Positions 26,239 to 34,503 of a DNA stretch of 64,000 nt are shown here, one piece after another. Position 1 is the first letter of the stretch; the number at the start of each line of letters is the position of its first letter. The notes under the pieces are model-generated. The model worked only from the letters and a program-made list of their open reading frames with translations. It did no database searches and was not told the DNA's origin. The stretch lies in NCBI GenBank assembly GCA_964353015.1, contig CAYGUA010000007.1:1-64000 (forward strand), read 5' to 3'. The DNA comes from JAMZMI01 sp964353015. Its GTDB lineage: Bacteria > Bacteroidota > Bacteroidia > Cytophagales > Cyclobacteriaceae. The translations under genes were made by a program, and so were the position numbers.

Positions 26239-29235
26239 ATGTTTTTCAATCGAATCCAAATTTCCACTTTCATCTTCAGCACGATTTTCACTGGTTTCCA
26301 ATGCATATGTCAATCAATAGTATCAACTAATCAAGAATTGAGTAATGCCATTCAATCCGCGTTACCAGGATCAGTGATTGTTTTGAAAAATAAGAACTGG
26401 AGGGACATAGAAATAAACATAAACAAACAAGGAACTTATCAAAACCCGATTACCATTAAGGCTGAGACAACTGGACATGTATTTTTTGAAGGAAATAGCA
26501 GTGTTCATCTGGGAGGATCTTATATTTATTTTGAAGGTGTAATATTTCAAAATGCATCAAATCTGGTTGTAAGTAATAGTCGAATAGACCCAATTTTAGA
26601 GTTTCGAGATAACAGTGGAAACGAATGTAATAACTGTAAAATCACAAATATTAAAATCGACTCTTACAATGGCACCAATTCTCAATCTGACGCCATCTTC
26701 AAGTGGATTTTGGTTTATGGTCAATACAATGAGATAAGTTATAGCTCCTTTTTAGGAAAATATGGTGTGGGCAGTGTAATCAATGATAATCGCAATGACA
26801 ATGATCCAAATTACACAATCATACATCATAATTATTTCGCTGATCGCACACCTGTTGGTGATTTCAATGCCTTAAATGATCAGGATGCCATAAGGATTGG
26901 CAATAGCTCCACTTCCATGTCTGATTCTTACACTGAAGTGTATAACAATTATTTCAATAATTGGTCCGGAGAAATTGAGATCATTTCAAACAAAAGTGGA
27001 TTCAATAAATACTATAATAATACATTTAGAAATTATCAAGGTAGCTTAACCTTGAGACATGGCAATGACAATGAAGTCTTCGGTAATTATTTTTTCGCAA
27101 ATAATAACAACACCACAGCCGGCATCAGAGTCATTGGCGAAAACCAATTGGTTTACAATAATTATATTGAAGGGATTAATTCATACAAGGAAGGAGGTAG
27201 TTTAAGTGGTGCCACAGGAGGCATCAATATCACAAATGGAAGGGTAAATTCTGCGCTAAACGGTTATTTCCAAGTAAAAAACTCAAAAATCGTCAATAAT
27301 ACATTTGTAAATTGTGATTATGCAATTCGTATTGGAACGAAAGTAAGTAGCGACTTATCACTTGCTCCTGAGAACCTTATTATTGCCAATAACATCATGC
27401 TAAATTCATCACACAGAGCCATTAGCGTGACCACTACACCAACCGGAGCTTCCTTATACCAAGGAAACATCACTGAAAATGGTAGCTGGGATATCATGGC
27501 TGGAACAAACAGCAATATCATAAGCACTTCTTTATCATTGGTTAGTGATGATTCATTCTTTCGTCTTAATAATGGAAGCAGTGCAATTGATGCTGGCGTA
27601 GGAAACTATGATTTTGTAAGCCATGATATCCTTGGGGGGTCAAGGTCAGCAACATTTGATTCCGGGGCGGAGGAATTTGGATCAAATGGTAATAACCTAC
27701 CTTATACTGATTCTGATATTGGCATAACCGTGGGTTTTGGCGGTTCAATTCTCAATGATTTGGATCTGGTTATTAACAGTGATATGTCTTCCAATGAAGA
27801 CATCAGCTGCAATAACCTGACTATCAACACGTCAAAAATATTGATAATAAATAGTGGACATACCTTAATGGTTAATGGCAACCTGACTAGCCACGGAACG
27901 CTCATTATCGAGTCCGGCGCTTCACTTATTACCAAAGAAGGTAACACCGTCGGTCAAGTCACCATCGATAGAAACACTCATGGTTCAGCATTAGGTTATA
28001 GTTTTGTTGGATCGCCTGTTGATTTTGATGCTGAGATTACGGGATTAAACTTAGGCTCAATCAGTTATAGTTATGATGAGACCCAAACTTATGCTGCAGT
28101 TGGTGGGCCAAGATGGGTAGCTGCTGCATCTTCACCACTAATTCCGGGTATCGGATATGCTCAAGCTAATCAGAGTTATCTTTCTTTTACAGGTGTACCA
28201 AATGATGGATCAATAACTGTTCTCGGACTCACTTATACCGAAGGAAATGCGAACGAACAAGGATGGAACCTATTGAGCAACCCCTATCCTGCCGCAATCA
28301 GTGCTCAGGCTTTTACAGATGCAAATCCTTCCCTTGAAGCCGCCATCTATCTTTGGAATGATCCACAGAATGGACGGGCTACAATTGGCGACTACCTGAC
28401 TGTGACTGCTTTAGGATCGGTGAACGGCAACTTTAATGGTAATATCGGATCCATGCAGGGATTTTTTGTGAAATTAAAATCAGCAGGAATTGCCGATGTT
28501 ACTTTCATTGAAGCAATGAGAGTGAATGGAAATAATGCTGATGATAACTTCTTTAGAAAAGCGGAAATAAAAACATTGAACATCAAATTGGCAATCGAAA
28601 CAACCAATGGGTTATACAATGAAACATTAATTGGTTTGAGGTCTGATGCCAAATTAGACGCTGATATCTACGATGCTTCAAAGTTTATCGGCAATGAAAA
28701 CATCGCTTTTTATAGTCTGATAAATGGCAACAAATATGCTATTCAAGGTTTACCAATTGAGCAAGGCATATCAACAGAATTAGCTTTTAATCTTGGCTCC
28801 TCCGCCAACTTGAAACTATCAGTTGTAGAATTAACCAGTCTTGGAGATGGAATGACTTTCCTTCTGACTGACAAAGTATCTGGTAAAATTTACGACTTAA
28901 ATGAAGTCAATAGTATTGATTTCGCAGCAGCGAAAGGATCAGATCAGAACCGATTCAAATTGACCTATCTGTCTAAATTAGATATTCTAACTACTAAAAA
29001 TATATTTAACCAGCCCATATTTAAATATCAAAACAATGAACTGATTATACAATTCAACACTCCACAAACCATTGAAGAATTTACTATGTACGATCTTTTA
29101 GGCAGAGTAATTCTTAAAAACAAGCTATCAAATATGAAAACCAATGAATTACATATTCACTCAGAAACAAAAGGAGTAAAAATTGTTAGGATTTCTACAG
29201 GAGTTGCTACTTATACAAAAAGGTTATTGTTTTGA
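26239..29235 (+). CDS. PL6 alginate lyase fused to the shared C-terminal module
   Basis: 998 aa. Signal peptide to about residue 25 (FQCICQS). The beta-helix PL6 domain fills about 28-480: DQDAIRIG near 215-221, catalytic Lys252 in EIISNK and Arg273 in TLRHGN, 21 residues apart. The remaining about 480 residues are the shared module (TLMVNGNLTSHGTLIIESGA, GWNLLSNPYPAAIS, SMQGFFVKLK), very close to that of the 23562 protein. The end (TYTKRLLF) is a sorting-domain-like tail. It is preceded by a terminator and a short gap, so it needs its own promoter. It would be a large extracellular alginate lyase, the third PL6 in the window. Confidence 0.88.
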   Translation: MFFNRIQISTFIFSTIFTGFQCICQSIVSTNQELSNAIQSALPGSVIVLKNKNWRDIEININKQGTYQNPITIKAETTGHVFFEGNSSVHLGGSYIYFEGVIFQNASNLVVSNSRIDPILEFRDNSGNECNNCKITNIKIDSYNGTNSQSDAIFKWILVYGQYNEISYSSFLGKYGVGSVINDNRNDNDPNYTIIHHNYFADRTPVGDFNALNDQDAIRIGNSSTSMSDSYTEVYNNYFNNWSGEIEIISNKSGFNKYYNNTFRNYQGSLTLRHGNDNEVFGNYFFANNNNTTAGIRVIGENQLVYNNYIEGINSYKEGGSLSGATGGINITNGRVNSALNGYFQVKNSKIVNNTFVNCDYAIRIGTKVSSDLSLAPENLIIANNIMLNSSHRAISVTTTPTGASLYQGNITENGSWDIMAGTNSNIISTSLSLVSDDSFFRLNNGSSAIDAGVGNYDFVSHDILGGSRSATFDSGAEEFGSNGNNLPYTDSDIGITVGFGGSILNDLDLVINSDMSSNEDISCNNLTINTSKILIINSGHTLMVNGNLTSHGTLIIESGASLITKEGNTVGQVTIDRNTHGSALGYSFVGSPVDFDAEITGLNLGSISYSYDETQTYAAVGGPRWVAAASSPLIPGIGYAQANQSYLSFTGVPNDGSITVLGLTYTEGNANEQGWNLLSNPYPAAISAQAFTDANPSLEAAIYLWNDPQNGRATIGDYLTVTALGSVNGNFNGNIGSMQGFFVKLKSAGIADVTFIEAMRVNGNNADDNFFRKAEIKTLNIKLAIETTNGLYNETLIGLRSDAKLDADIYDASKFIGNENIAFYSLINGNKYAIQGLPIEQGISTELAFNLGSSANLKLSVVELTSLGDGMTFLLTDKVSGKIYDLNEVNSIDFAAAKGSDQNRFKLTYLSKLDILTTKNIFNQPIFKYQNNELIIQFNTPQTIEEFTMYDLLGRVILKNKLSNMKTNELHIHSETKGVKIVRISTGVATYTKRLLF

Positions 29236-29269
29236 TTGTTCACAAAGTGAAATAATCAAAAACACATCT

Positions 29270-29310
29270 TCAAACCTCAAAGGGTTCGATTTGTGGTCAG
29301 TAGGGACTAC
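29270..29310 (+). repeat. 41-bp direct repeat, copy 1
   Basis: Matches the copy at 33955-33995 at 40 of 41 positions in the same orientation. It ends in an imperfect 18-bp palindrome (GTGGTCAGTAGGGACTAC) and is followed at once by a terminator-like hairpin. The two copies bracket the 29348-33819 gene pair. Confidence 0.85.
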
Positions 29311-29314
29311 ATTC

Positions 29315-29342
29315 AAAAAGCCACTCAAATGAGTGGCTTTTA
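29315..29342. terminator. Terminator between convergent genes
   Basis: AAAGCCACTC (29317-29326) pairs perfectly with GAGTGGCTTT (29331-29340) around a 4-nt loop, with A- and T-runs outside. It serves the plus-strand PL6-module gene and the minus-strand beta-propeller gene. Confidence 0.9.
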
Positions 29343-29347
29343 TTATT

Positions 29348-32300
29348 CTATTCGACAATTATCCTCTTGACTTCTCTTCCATTTGACACAAGGTAAATTC
29401 CCGATCGCAACCCGTTCAAGTCAATTCTGGTATCAGTTTCAATTGTTGAGGTATGTAATGTGTGACCCGACAGTGAATAGATCCTAATTGTTTCTGTTTG
29501 GTTTTCATTCATTGGTGAAATATGAAGAATATTATCAGTCATAAATGCCCTCCAAACTTGAGTAATTTCAGCACTCAAAACAGATTTAGGTACTATCAAT
29601 TCGAAGCGATCTGAAAAGTGACCGGCTTTGGAATTGAAACTATATGATCCATGGTTAACTTCAATTTTCTTGTTAAGCATTTTGTCTTTTAGAATTAACT
29701 CACCCTCATATTCTTCAGTATCAAACTGTAGCATATAATCGCCCGATTCTGAGACATTGAATCCTATAGGAATCATTTCCTTTTCCTTAGTCACAGTTTG
29801 AATCGCCAATTTTTGTTCTTGTTTTGAGGTATAGACCGCATATTCACCTTCTTGATTGAAATGACGGGAATCGTACATCCTATTTATGCGTGAATCGTCA
29901 ACTGAATTGTTCCAGGCAATTAATGCCTGCCTAAATAAACCATCAGAGCTAGTCAGATTAATTCTTACTCTTCCTATTAGATTTTCAGATTTTCTAAAGA
30001 AGTTATCATCAAGGTTATTTCCAGCCTCACGTTGATCTTCCTCAAAGACGATATTATTGCCACCTTGGCCATCTAATTGAATGAAAAACCCTTGAGCTGA
30101 ACCAATGTAACCATTGTATCTACTTATGTTTCCTGCCGTACTGTTGGTGTTCCCTGAAGCATTAACCACAATATAATCGCTATTTGAACCCCTACCCTGG
30201 TCTGACCCATGGTCATCCCAAATATAAATTGAGCCCGAATTGTTAGTGTTGTCATTCATAAACTCCGTATAACTTATAGCTGAAGGATATGGGTTTGAAA
30301 CCAAGTTCCAACCATCATTTTGATCAGAACGATTGGTATATGTTCCCGAATAAACAATTGTTCCAGCATTTGGAGTACCTGTGAACACCACTTCACGCTG
30401 GCCGGCTTGAGCGTAACCCTTTGCGGTAACAATTTCGTCACCAGAAGCATCTTCCCATCTAGCCAATCCATCAGCACCAAAAACTGCATTTTCATTGTAT
30501 TTATAAACCCAACTCCCCAGGTTAGCACCAATGGTATTTGCATTTTGCTCTATTGGTGAACCGACAAAAGAGTATTTACCTCCATCGTATCTGGTGTTTC
30601 TTTTGATGATTACATTGCCAGTGATTGTTGCGCCATCAAATGTGATCAGAGATGCGCCAGATTCAATAGTAAGTGCGCCATTTACATCTATATCACCATA
30701 AACGGCAAGCGTGTTTCCAGTGGATACCGTCATTGAATAGGCACTTTCAATCGTAAGATTTTTGACATTTAATGCTGATTGTAAATTCAGATTTCCAGCA
30801 ATCAATACATTGTTTGTCCAAGTGGGCCCAGTTTGGTTCGACCATTGACTACCGTCCCATATTATTGGAGCTTTGTTTGAAGTAACACCCATAAATAACC
30901 CACGACCGTGTGTGCCGACTGCCAATGCGCTATCAGCTGCCCTATAGTCCAAGTCCTCAATTACGATATTACCCAATAAATCTGTTTCCAGTGTCCACTG
31001 AGTATTTGAGCCATCTAATATGCTTGTTGAGTACAAACCGATGCTGGTGGCAACAAAATACTTTTTACCATTCTCATCATATCCGATTTCGGCAGCTCTT
31101 AGCGATGGACCTGTAAAACCTTGATTACTGAGATCATCATTAGTTCCAAGATTACCTTCAATAGAAACAAATGAATCACCACCGTCCGTGGAATGATATA
31201 ATCCGTTTATGTTATAGTTTGAGTATACTAAAATGAGCTCATCACCATCTGTAGGATTGATAGCAATATCGTTAAGCCAAATTCCTGTATAAGGAATTTC
31301 AGTCAAATACCTCCCATTAATGCTGTTGATATCCGAAGTATTGGCATTTTCCCAAGTATATAAAACAGGGTCTCCACCTAAAGAACCACCAAAATAAAGT
31401 CTATGTGCAGGCAGTGAATTGGTCACTTTAAGAGCCGTCATTTGAACTTGATCGACTATATCAAAATCTTCCCAGTTGTTATTAACCAAATCAATATCTT
31501 GAGCAAATAGGGCCTCATCAATTTGGGTATTTCTAGCTATTATTCCATTACCGTTTGTTGAAAAGAACAGCGTTCCTTCATCGTTCGGATCCACTGTAAA
31601 AGGATGAATGAATAACCTGTCCAAATCTTCTCTTTCAAGATAGCCGATATAAGTATTGAGGGGCGAATCATAAATAACCAAAGCACCTTCCTGAGCAGAG
31701 GAATATACCAATAAGCTTCCTGCGAAGCTATAAGATCCATCTCCAGAAGAAAGATCTCCAAATGATGGTTGTAAATTTGAAGTGAATCTTGAGTGATCAA
31801 TATGCGGAGTACCATTATCCTGAGTACCTCCAATTACATAACTTTCACCATCCAACAAACCAGCAGACACTGTATAAAACTGAGTGACATTGTAATCATT
31901 GTTTAGGCTGACCCAGGAAACCCGATTAGCTGTAATATCAGACGTTTTGCAAATGCCTCCATCATGCCCAGACCAAACTTTGTCAGAATTGAATTGGTCA
32001 AAAAACACTATATGTTGATCTGCATGGTGGGTATTGTCGAAGGCAAGATTTTCATCAAGTCTCCACGGATTTTCATTTCCGCCTATCCAGTATTTAGCAG
32101 GATCTGTTGTTGGTGAAGTTGCAAATCCATCATCTGATTTAATAAGATTAACATATCCTAGAACTACAAAATTTGGATCGTCAGGCTTGACCGCCAATGT
32201 CATATCATACCCTCCCTGTGTGGTAAAATCTTCAGAACCACCGAAAATGCTTCTGCTAAAATCAGGAAGGTTTGCGGATCGATCAGCCTGAGAAAATGTA

Positions 32301-33424
32301 CCTCCTTCATTATTTAGATTCGAGAAGTCAAAGTAAAACAGGTGTGACGAACCATCCCATGCCGAACCATCATAATTAAATGCATAAACAATATTTCCAG
32401 ATTGGTATTCAGCCAAAATAGTTCTTGAATTATCTGACATGGTAGGATAACTTGTCGGGGTTACATCCAAAAAAGTTCCACCTCCATCGTAGGAACGAAA
32501 AAATCCATTATTGCCGGAATTGGTAGGTCCAAACCATAAAGTTATTATACCTTGATCATCAACGACAATATCTGAATATACTGGATCTTCACCGTTGATT
32601 TCATCAGCAGCAAATCGGCCAAAGGAATTTCCGCCATCAGAAGAAACCCAAATTCCCCAATACTGTGTGCAAATAAAAATAGCCGAAGTGCCATTAAAAT
32701 CCTCGACTATTACTTTACTCGTCAATTGAAATGGATGTTGTAGCAGACTAGAAACTTTTAGTTCAGGGTTTATCTGCCTCACATAAGTATCACTTACCAA
32801 TGGGTTCTGTTCGTAAGTCATTAATGACCAAGATTCCCCATTATCTGTTGATTTATAAATTCCAGACCCTAAGTAGAAACCAGCTGCTCCATTTTTTCCA
32901 CTACTGGATCCTCCTTCTGAAATTTCACCAGAAGTTGCATACCAAATGCTCGTGGCGCTAGGATCCTGAGCAATTGAAGTGATACTCAGGTGGCTTCCAG
33001 TTGGAAGTTTTTGAATCCATGTTGTACCCCCATCTATTGATTTCCAAATCCCACCTGATACACCCCCTGCATAAATAATATTGGCATTGGTCATGTCTTG
33101 CGCTAAAGCTCTGGTTCGTCCTCCGACATCAGCAGGTCCTATTTCATTCCATACAAGACCTGCTCCTGTAGATGCCACACGTTTATTACTCGTTTCAATT
33201 TGCAATTTCTTCGAGAACGCCAATTCACGATTTCTGACATTGGCTGGTATCGTATTCGTTTTTGGGTCTTTCAACTTATTGAAGAAATAATCATCCCGAA
33301 GTTTTAGTCTTTCTACTCGCGGAATTTTATGTTCCTTTTTGTTAGAAGCGTTTTGTTCACACGAAAAAAATATAATGGTGAAAATTAGAAATAAGCCCAG
33401 TAGATTAGTAGCGATGTTTTTCAT
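29348..33424 (-). CDS. Asp-box beta-propeller (sialidase/sortilin-like) protein with the shared module and T9SS domain
   Basis: 1358 aa. An N-terminal lipobox-like stretch (IIFFSC, Cys22) and a basic segment precede about 750 residues of beta-propeller with repeated Asp-box motifs: SIDGGTTW, STDNGESW, SSDGGNSF, SYDGGGTF and STDGGDSF. The start of the propeller (NEIGPADVGGRTRALA) is typical of the VPS10/sialidase-like proteins of Bacteroidota. From about 858 the shared module begins (LIAGNLNLQSALNVKNLTIE; GWNLVSNPYPSAIS; SAQGFFIQLDG), and the end is a T9SS sorting domain (IRIYSLSGHTLHTST; GLRSGIYLVSNG). It overlaps the upstream small lipoprotein by 4 nt (ATGA). I cannot assign a substrate. Asp-box propellers occur in sialidases, xyloglucanases and binding proteins alike. 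Confidence 0.8.
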   Translation of the reverse strand: MKNIATNLLGLFLIFTIIFFSCEQNASNKKEHKIPRVERLKLRDDYFFNKLKDPKTNTIPANVRNRELAFSKKLQIETSNKRVASTGAGLVWNEIGPADVGGRTRALAQDMTNANIIYAGGVSGGIWKSIDGGTTWIQKLPTGSHLSITSIAQDPSATSIWYATSGEISEGGSSSGKNGAAGFYLGSGIYKSTDNGESWSLMTYEQNPLVSDTYVRQINPELKVSSLLQHPFQLTSKVIVEDFNGTSAIFICTQYWGIWVSSDGGNSFGRFAADEINGEDPVYSDIVVDDQGIITLWFGPTNSGNNGFFRSYDGGGTFLDVTPTSYPTMSDNSRTILAEYQSGNIVYAFNYDGSAWDGSSHLFYFDFSNLNNEGGTFSQADRSANLPDFSRSIFGGSEDFTTQGGYDMTLAVKPDDPNFVVLGYVNLIKSDDGFATSPTTDPAKYWIGGNENPWRLDENLAFDNTHHADQHIVFFDQFNSDKVWSGHDGGICKTSDITANRVSWVSLNNDYNVTQFYTVSAGLLDGESYVIGGTQDNGTPHIDHSRFTSNLQPSFGDLSSGDGSYSFAGSLLVYSSAQEGALVIYDSPLNTYIGYLEREDLDRLFIHPFTVDPNDEGTLFFSTNGNGIIARNTQIDEALFAQDIDLVNNNWEDFDIVDQVQMTALKVTNSLPAHRLYFGGSLGGDPVLYTWENANTSDINSINGRYLTEIPYTGIWLNDIAINPTDGDELILVYSNYNINGLYHSTDGGDSFVSIEGNLGTNDDLSNQGFTGPSLRAAEIGYDENGKKYFVATSIGLYSTSILDGSNTQWTLETDLLGNIVIEDLDYRAADSALAVGTHGRGLFMGVTSNKAPIIWDGSQWSNQTGPTWTNNVLIAGNLNLQSALNVKNLTIESAYSMTVSTGNTLAVYGDIDVNGALTIESGASLITFDGATITGNVIIKRNTRYDGGKYSFVGSPIEQNANTIGANLGSWVYKYNENAVFGADGLARWEDASGDEIVTAKGYAQAGQREVVFTGTPNAGTIVYSGTYTNRSDQNDGWNLVSNPYPSAISYTEFMNDNTNNSGSIYIWDDHGSDQGRGSNSDYIVVNASGNTNSTAGNISRYNGYIGSAQGFFIQLDGQGGNNIVFEEDQREAGNNLDDNFFRKSENLIGRVRINLTSSDGLFRQALIAWNNSVDDSRINRMYDSRHFNQEGEYAVYTSKQEQKLAIQTVTKEKEMIPIGFNVSESGDYMLQFDTEEYEGELILKDKMLNKKIEVNHGSYSFNSKAGHFSDRFELIVPKSVLSAEITQVWRAFMTDNILHISPMNENQTETIRIYSLSGHTLHTSTIETDTRIDLNGLRSGIYLVSNGREVKRIIVE

Positions 33425-33819
33425 TTTGCAAGCGGATCTAAATGATTAACTGAGTAATGTGGGTTTTTTATTGATTTAGTAATGTAAATGATGACTTCTT
33501 GAGCTTTAGATATGGTAGCTGAGACTTCTGAGCCAGTTCGATCCTTGTAAGCTCGCATGAAGATTGGTGAGCAGACGGCTTCTAGCTCAACTCCTTTTGC
33601 AATTGCAGGTGAGGTTGCTCCCCCTTGTCGAGAATTTAAGACGGTAAGATTGATTCGGAGTTCTTGATCTATTTCTTCTACAGAGTTGATCAAACCATGA
33701 ATAGCAGTTTGATTTTTACCTATGTCTAATCCATTCAAATTTTGTGAAGTTACGGAGTGCCCAACACAAGAAATTAAAACTATGCAAAAGCATAATACCA
33801 CCAAATGTATTTTATTCAT
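33421..33819 (-). CDS. Small lipoprotein of unknown function
   Basis: 132 aa. Signal peptide with lipobox (VLISC, Cys18). The mature part is short and mixed (VEEIDQELRINLTVLNSRQG; VIIYITKSIKNPHYSV). No family is recognised. Its stop overlaps the start of the beta-propeller gene by 4 nt, so the two are translationally coupled and probably act together. It could be a partner or chaperone of the propeller, but nothing in the sequence shows that. Confidence 0.7.
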   Translation of the reverse strand: MNKIHLVVLCFCIVLISCVGHSVTSQNLNGLDIGKNQTAIHGLINSVEEIDQELRINLTVLNSRQGGATSPAIAKGVELEAVCSPIFMRAYKDRTGSEVSATISKAQEVIIYITKSIKNPHYSVNHLDPLAK

Positions 33820-33954
33820 TATCTAAATATCAAACACAATCAGTTTATAACCAAAATTTATTTTACTAACAGCGAATCAGAGATTAGTTGAACTGAATAA
33901 ATTTTGGTGAACCGTCTAAAAAGTGAATTTAATTCTCTGAATAAGTCTAGATCC

Positions 33955-33995
33955 TCAAACCTCAAAGGGTTCGATTTGTGGTCAGTACGGACTAC
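33955..33995 (+). repeat. 41-bp direct repeat, copy 2
   Basis: 40 of 41 bases identical to 29270-29310. The internal palindrome is better here (GTGGTCAGTACGGACTAC, with a central GTAC). As with copy 1, a terminator-like hairpin follows directly. Confidence 0.85.
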
Positions 33996-33997
33996 TC

Positions 33998-34031
33998 AAA
34001 AGCCTTAACTATGAATGAGTTAAAGCTTTTT
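33998..34031. terminator. Terminator-like hairpin after repeat copy 2
   Basis: AAAGCCTTAACT pairs with AGTTAAAGCTTT with one C-A mismatch, followed by T-rich sequence. It parallels the hairpin following repeat copy 1. Confidence 0.65.
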
Positions 34032-34264
34032 TGTTATTTTGAAAAAGAAGAATAATGAGAAGTGCAATTTTCAGCCGACAATATTCTGATTCAATAATAA
34101 AATTTTCGATTTAATCTCGAGTAACTTCAGTTCTCTGAATTTGACTAATGTGATATAAAATTATTCTCTCATCGAATCCTGAATAATTTCTTAACCAATC
34201 AGGAATCTTTATCTATACTCACACTGTTATTGTAGTCTATTTTTAGATATGAATTTAGTGATAA

Positions 34265-34305
34265 CAAAAAACCACCTCCGATTTTTTACGATCAGTGAGG
34301 TGGTT
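34265..34305 (-). terminator. Terminator after PID-CTERM gene 2
   Basis: AACCACCTC (34270-34278) pairs with GAGGTGGTT (34297-34305). On the minus strand the stem is followed by a T-run. It ends the 36765-to-34327 transcript. Confidence 0.8.
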
Positions 34306-34326
34306 AGATTATTTTTTAATTTCTAA

Positions 34327-34497
34327 TTATTTTCTACTTTCTCTTAGCTTCTTAAGTCCATAAACTCCGCCTGCTGCAAGCAATAATGAAAGTCCTCCAT
34401 CTATTGGTGTTGCCGGTGGGGCTCCCTGCGCCATGGCAGGAATTACAAATAAAAATAAAGGAAGAACTGAGGCTATTTTGAATGCTATATTTTTCAT
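34327..34497 (-). CDS. PID-CTERM-type small protein 2
   Basis: 56 aa, reading MKNIAFKIASVLPLFLFVIP at the start, then AMAQGAPPATPIDGGLSLLL, then AAGGVYGLKKLRESRK. It is nearly identical to PID-CTERM protein 1 from AQG to the GG before the tail. The signal peptide, PID motif, short hydrophobic helix and basic end are all kept while the signal sequence differs, so selection is acting on the C-terminal part. It starts 6 nt after the stop of the 753-aa module protein, so the two form an operon. Function unknown; see the finding on the shared module. Confidence 0.85.
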   Translation of the reverse strand: MKNIAFKIASVLPLFLFVIPAMAQGAPPATPIDGGLSLLLAAGGVYGLKKLRESRK

Positions 34498-34503
34498 GAT
34501 TAA

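Larger units (their letters stand above)
33820..34326. other. Intergenic region with two terminators and a repeat copy
   Basis: 507 bp between the small lipoprotein start and the second PID-CTERM gene. It holds direct-repeat copy 2 and two hairpins, listed separately. No coding potential is seen elsewhere. Confidence 0.6.

Noticed and set aside
29270..29310. GGGTTCGATTT inside the repeat, resembling the T-arm of a tRNA
   Set aside because: The flanks cannot pair into a T-stem and no acceptor or anticodon arm is present, so it is neither a tRNA nor a clear tRNA fragment.
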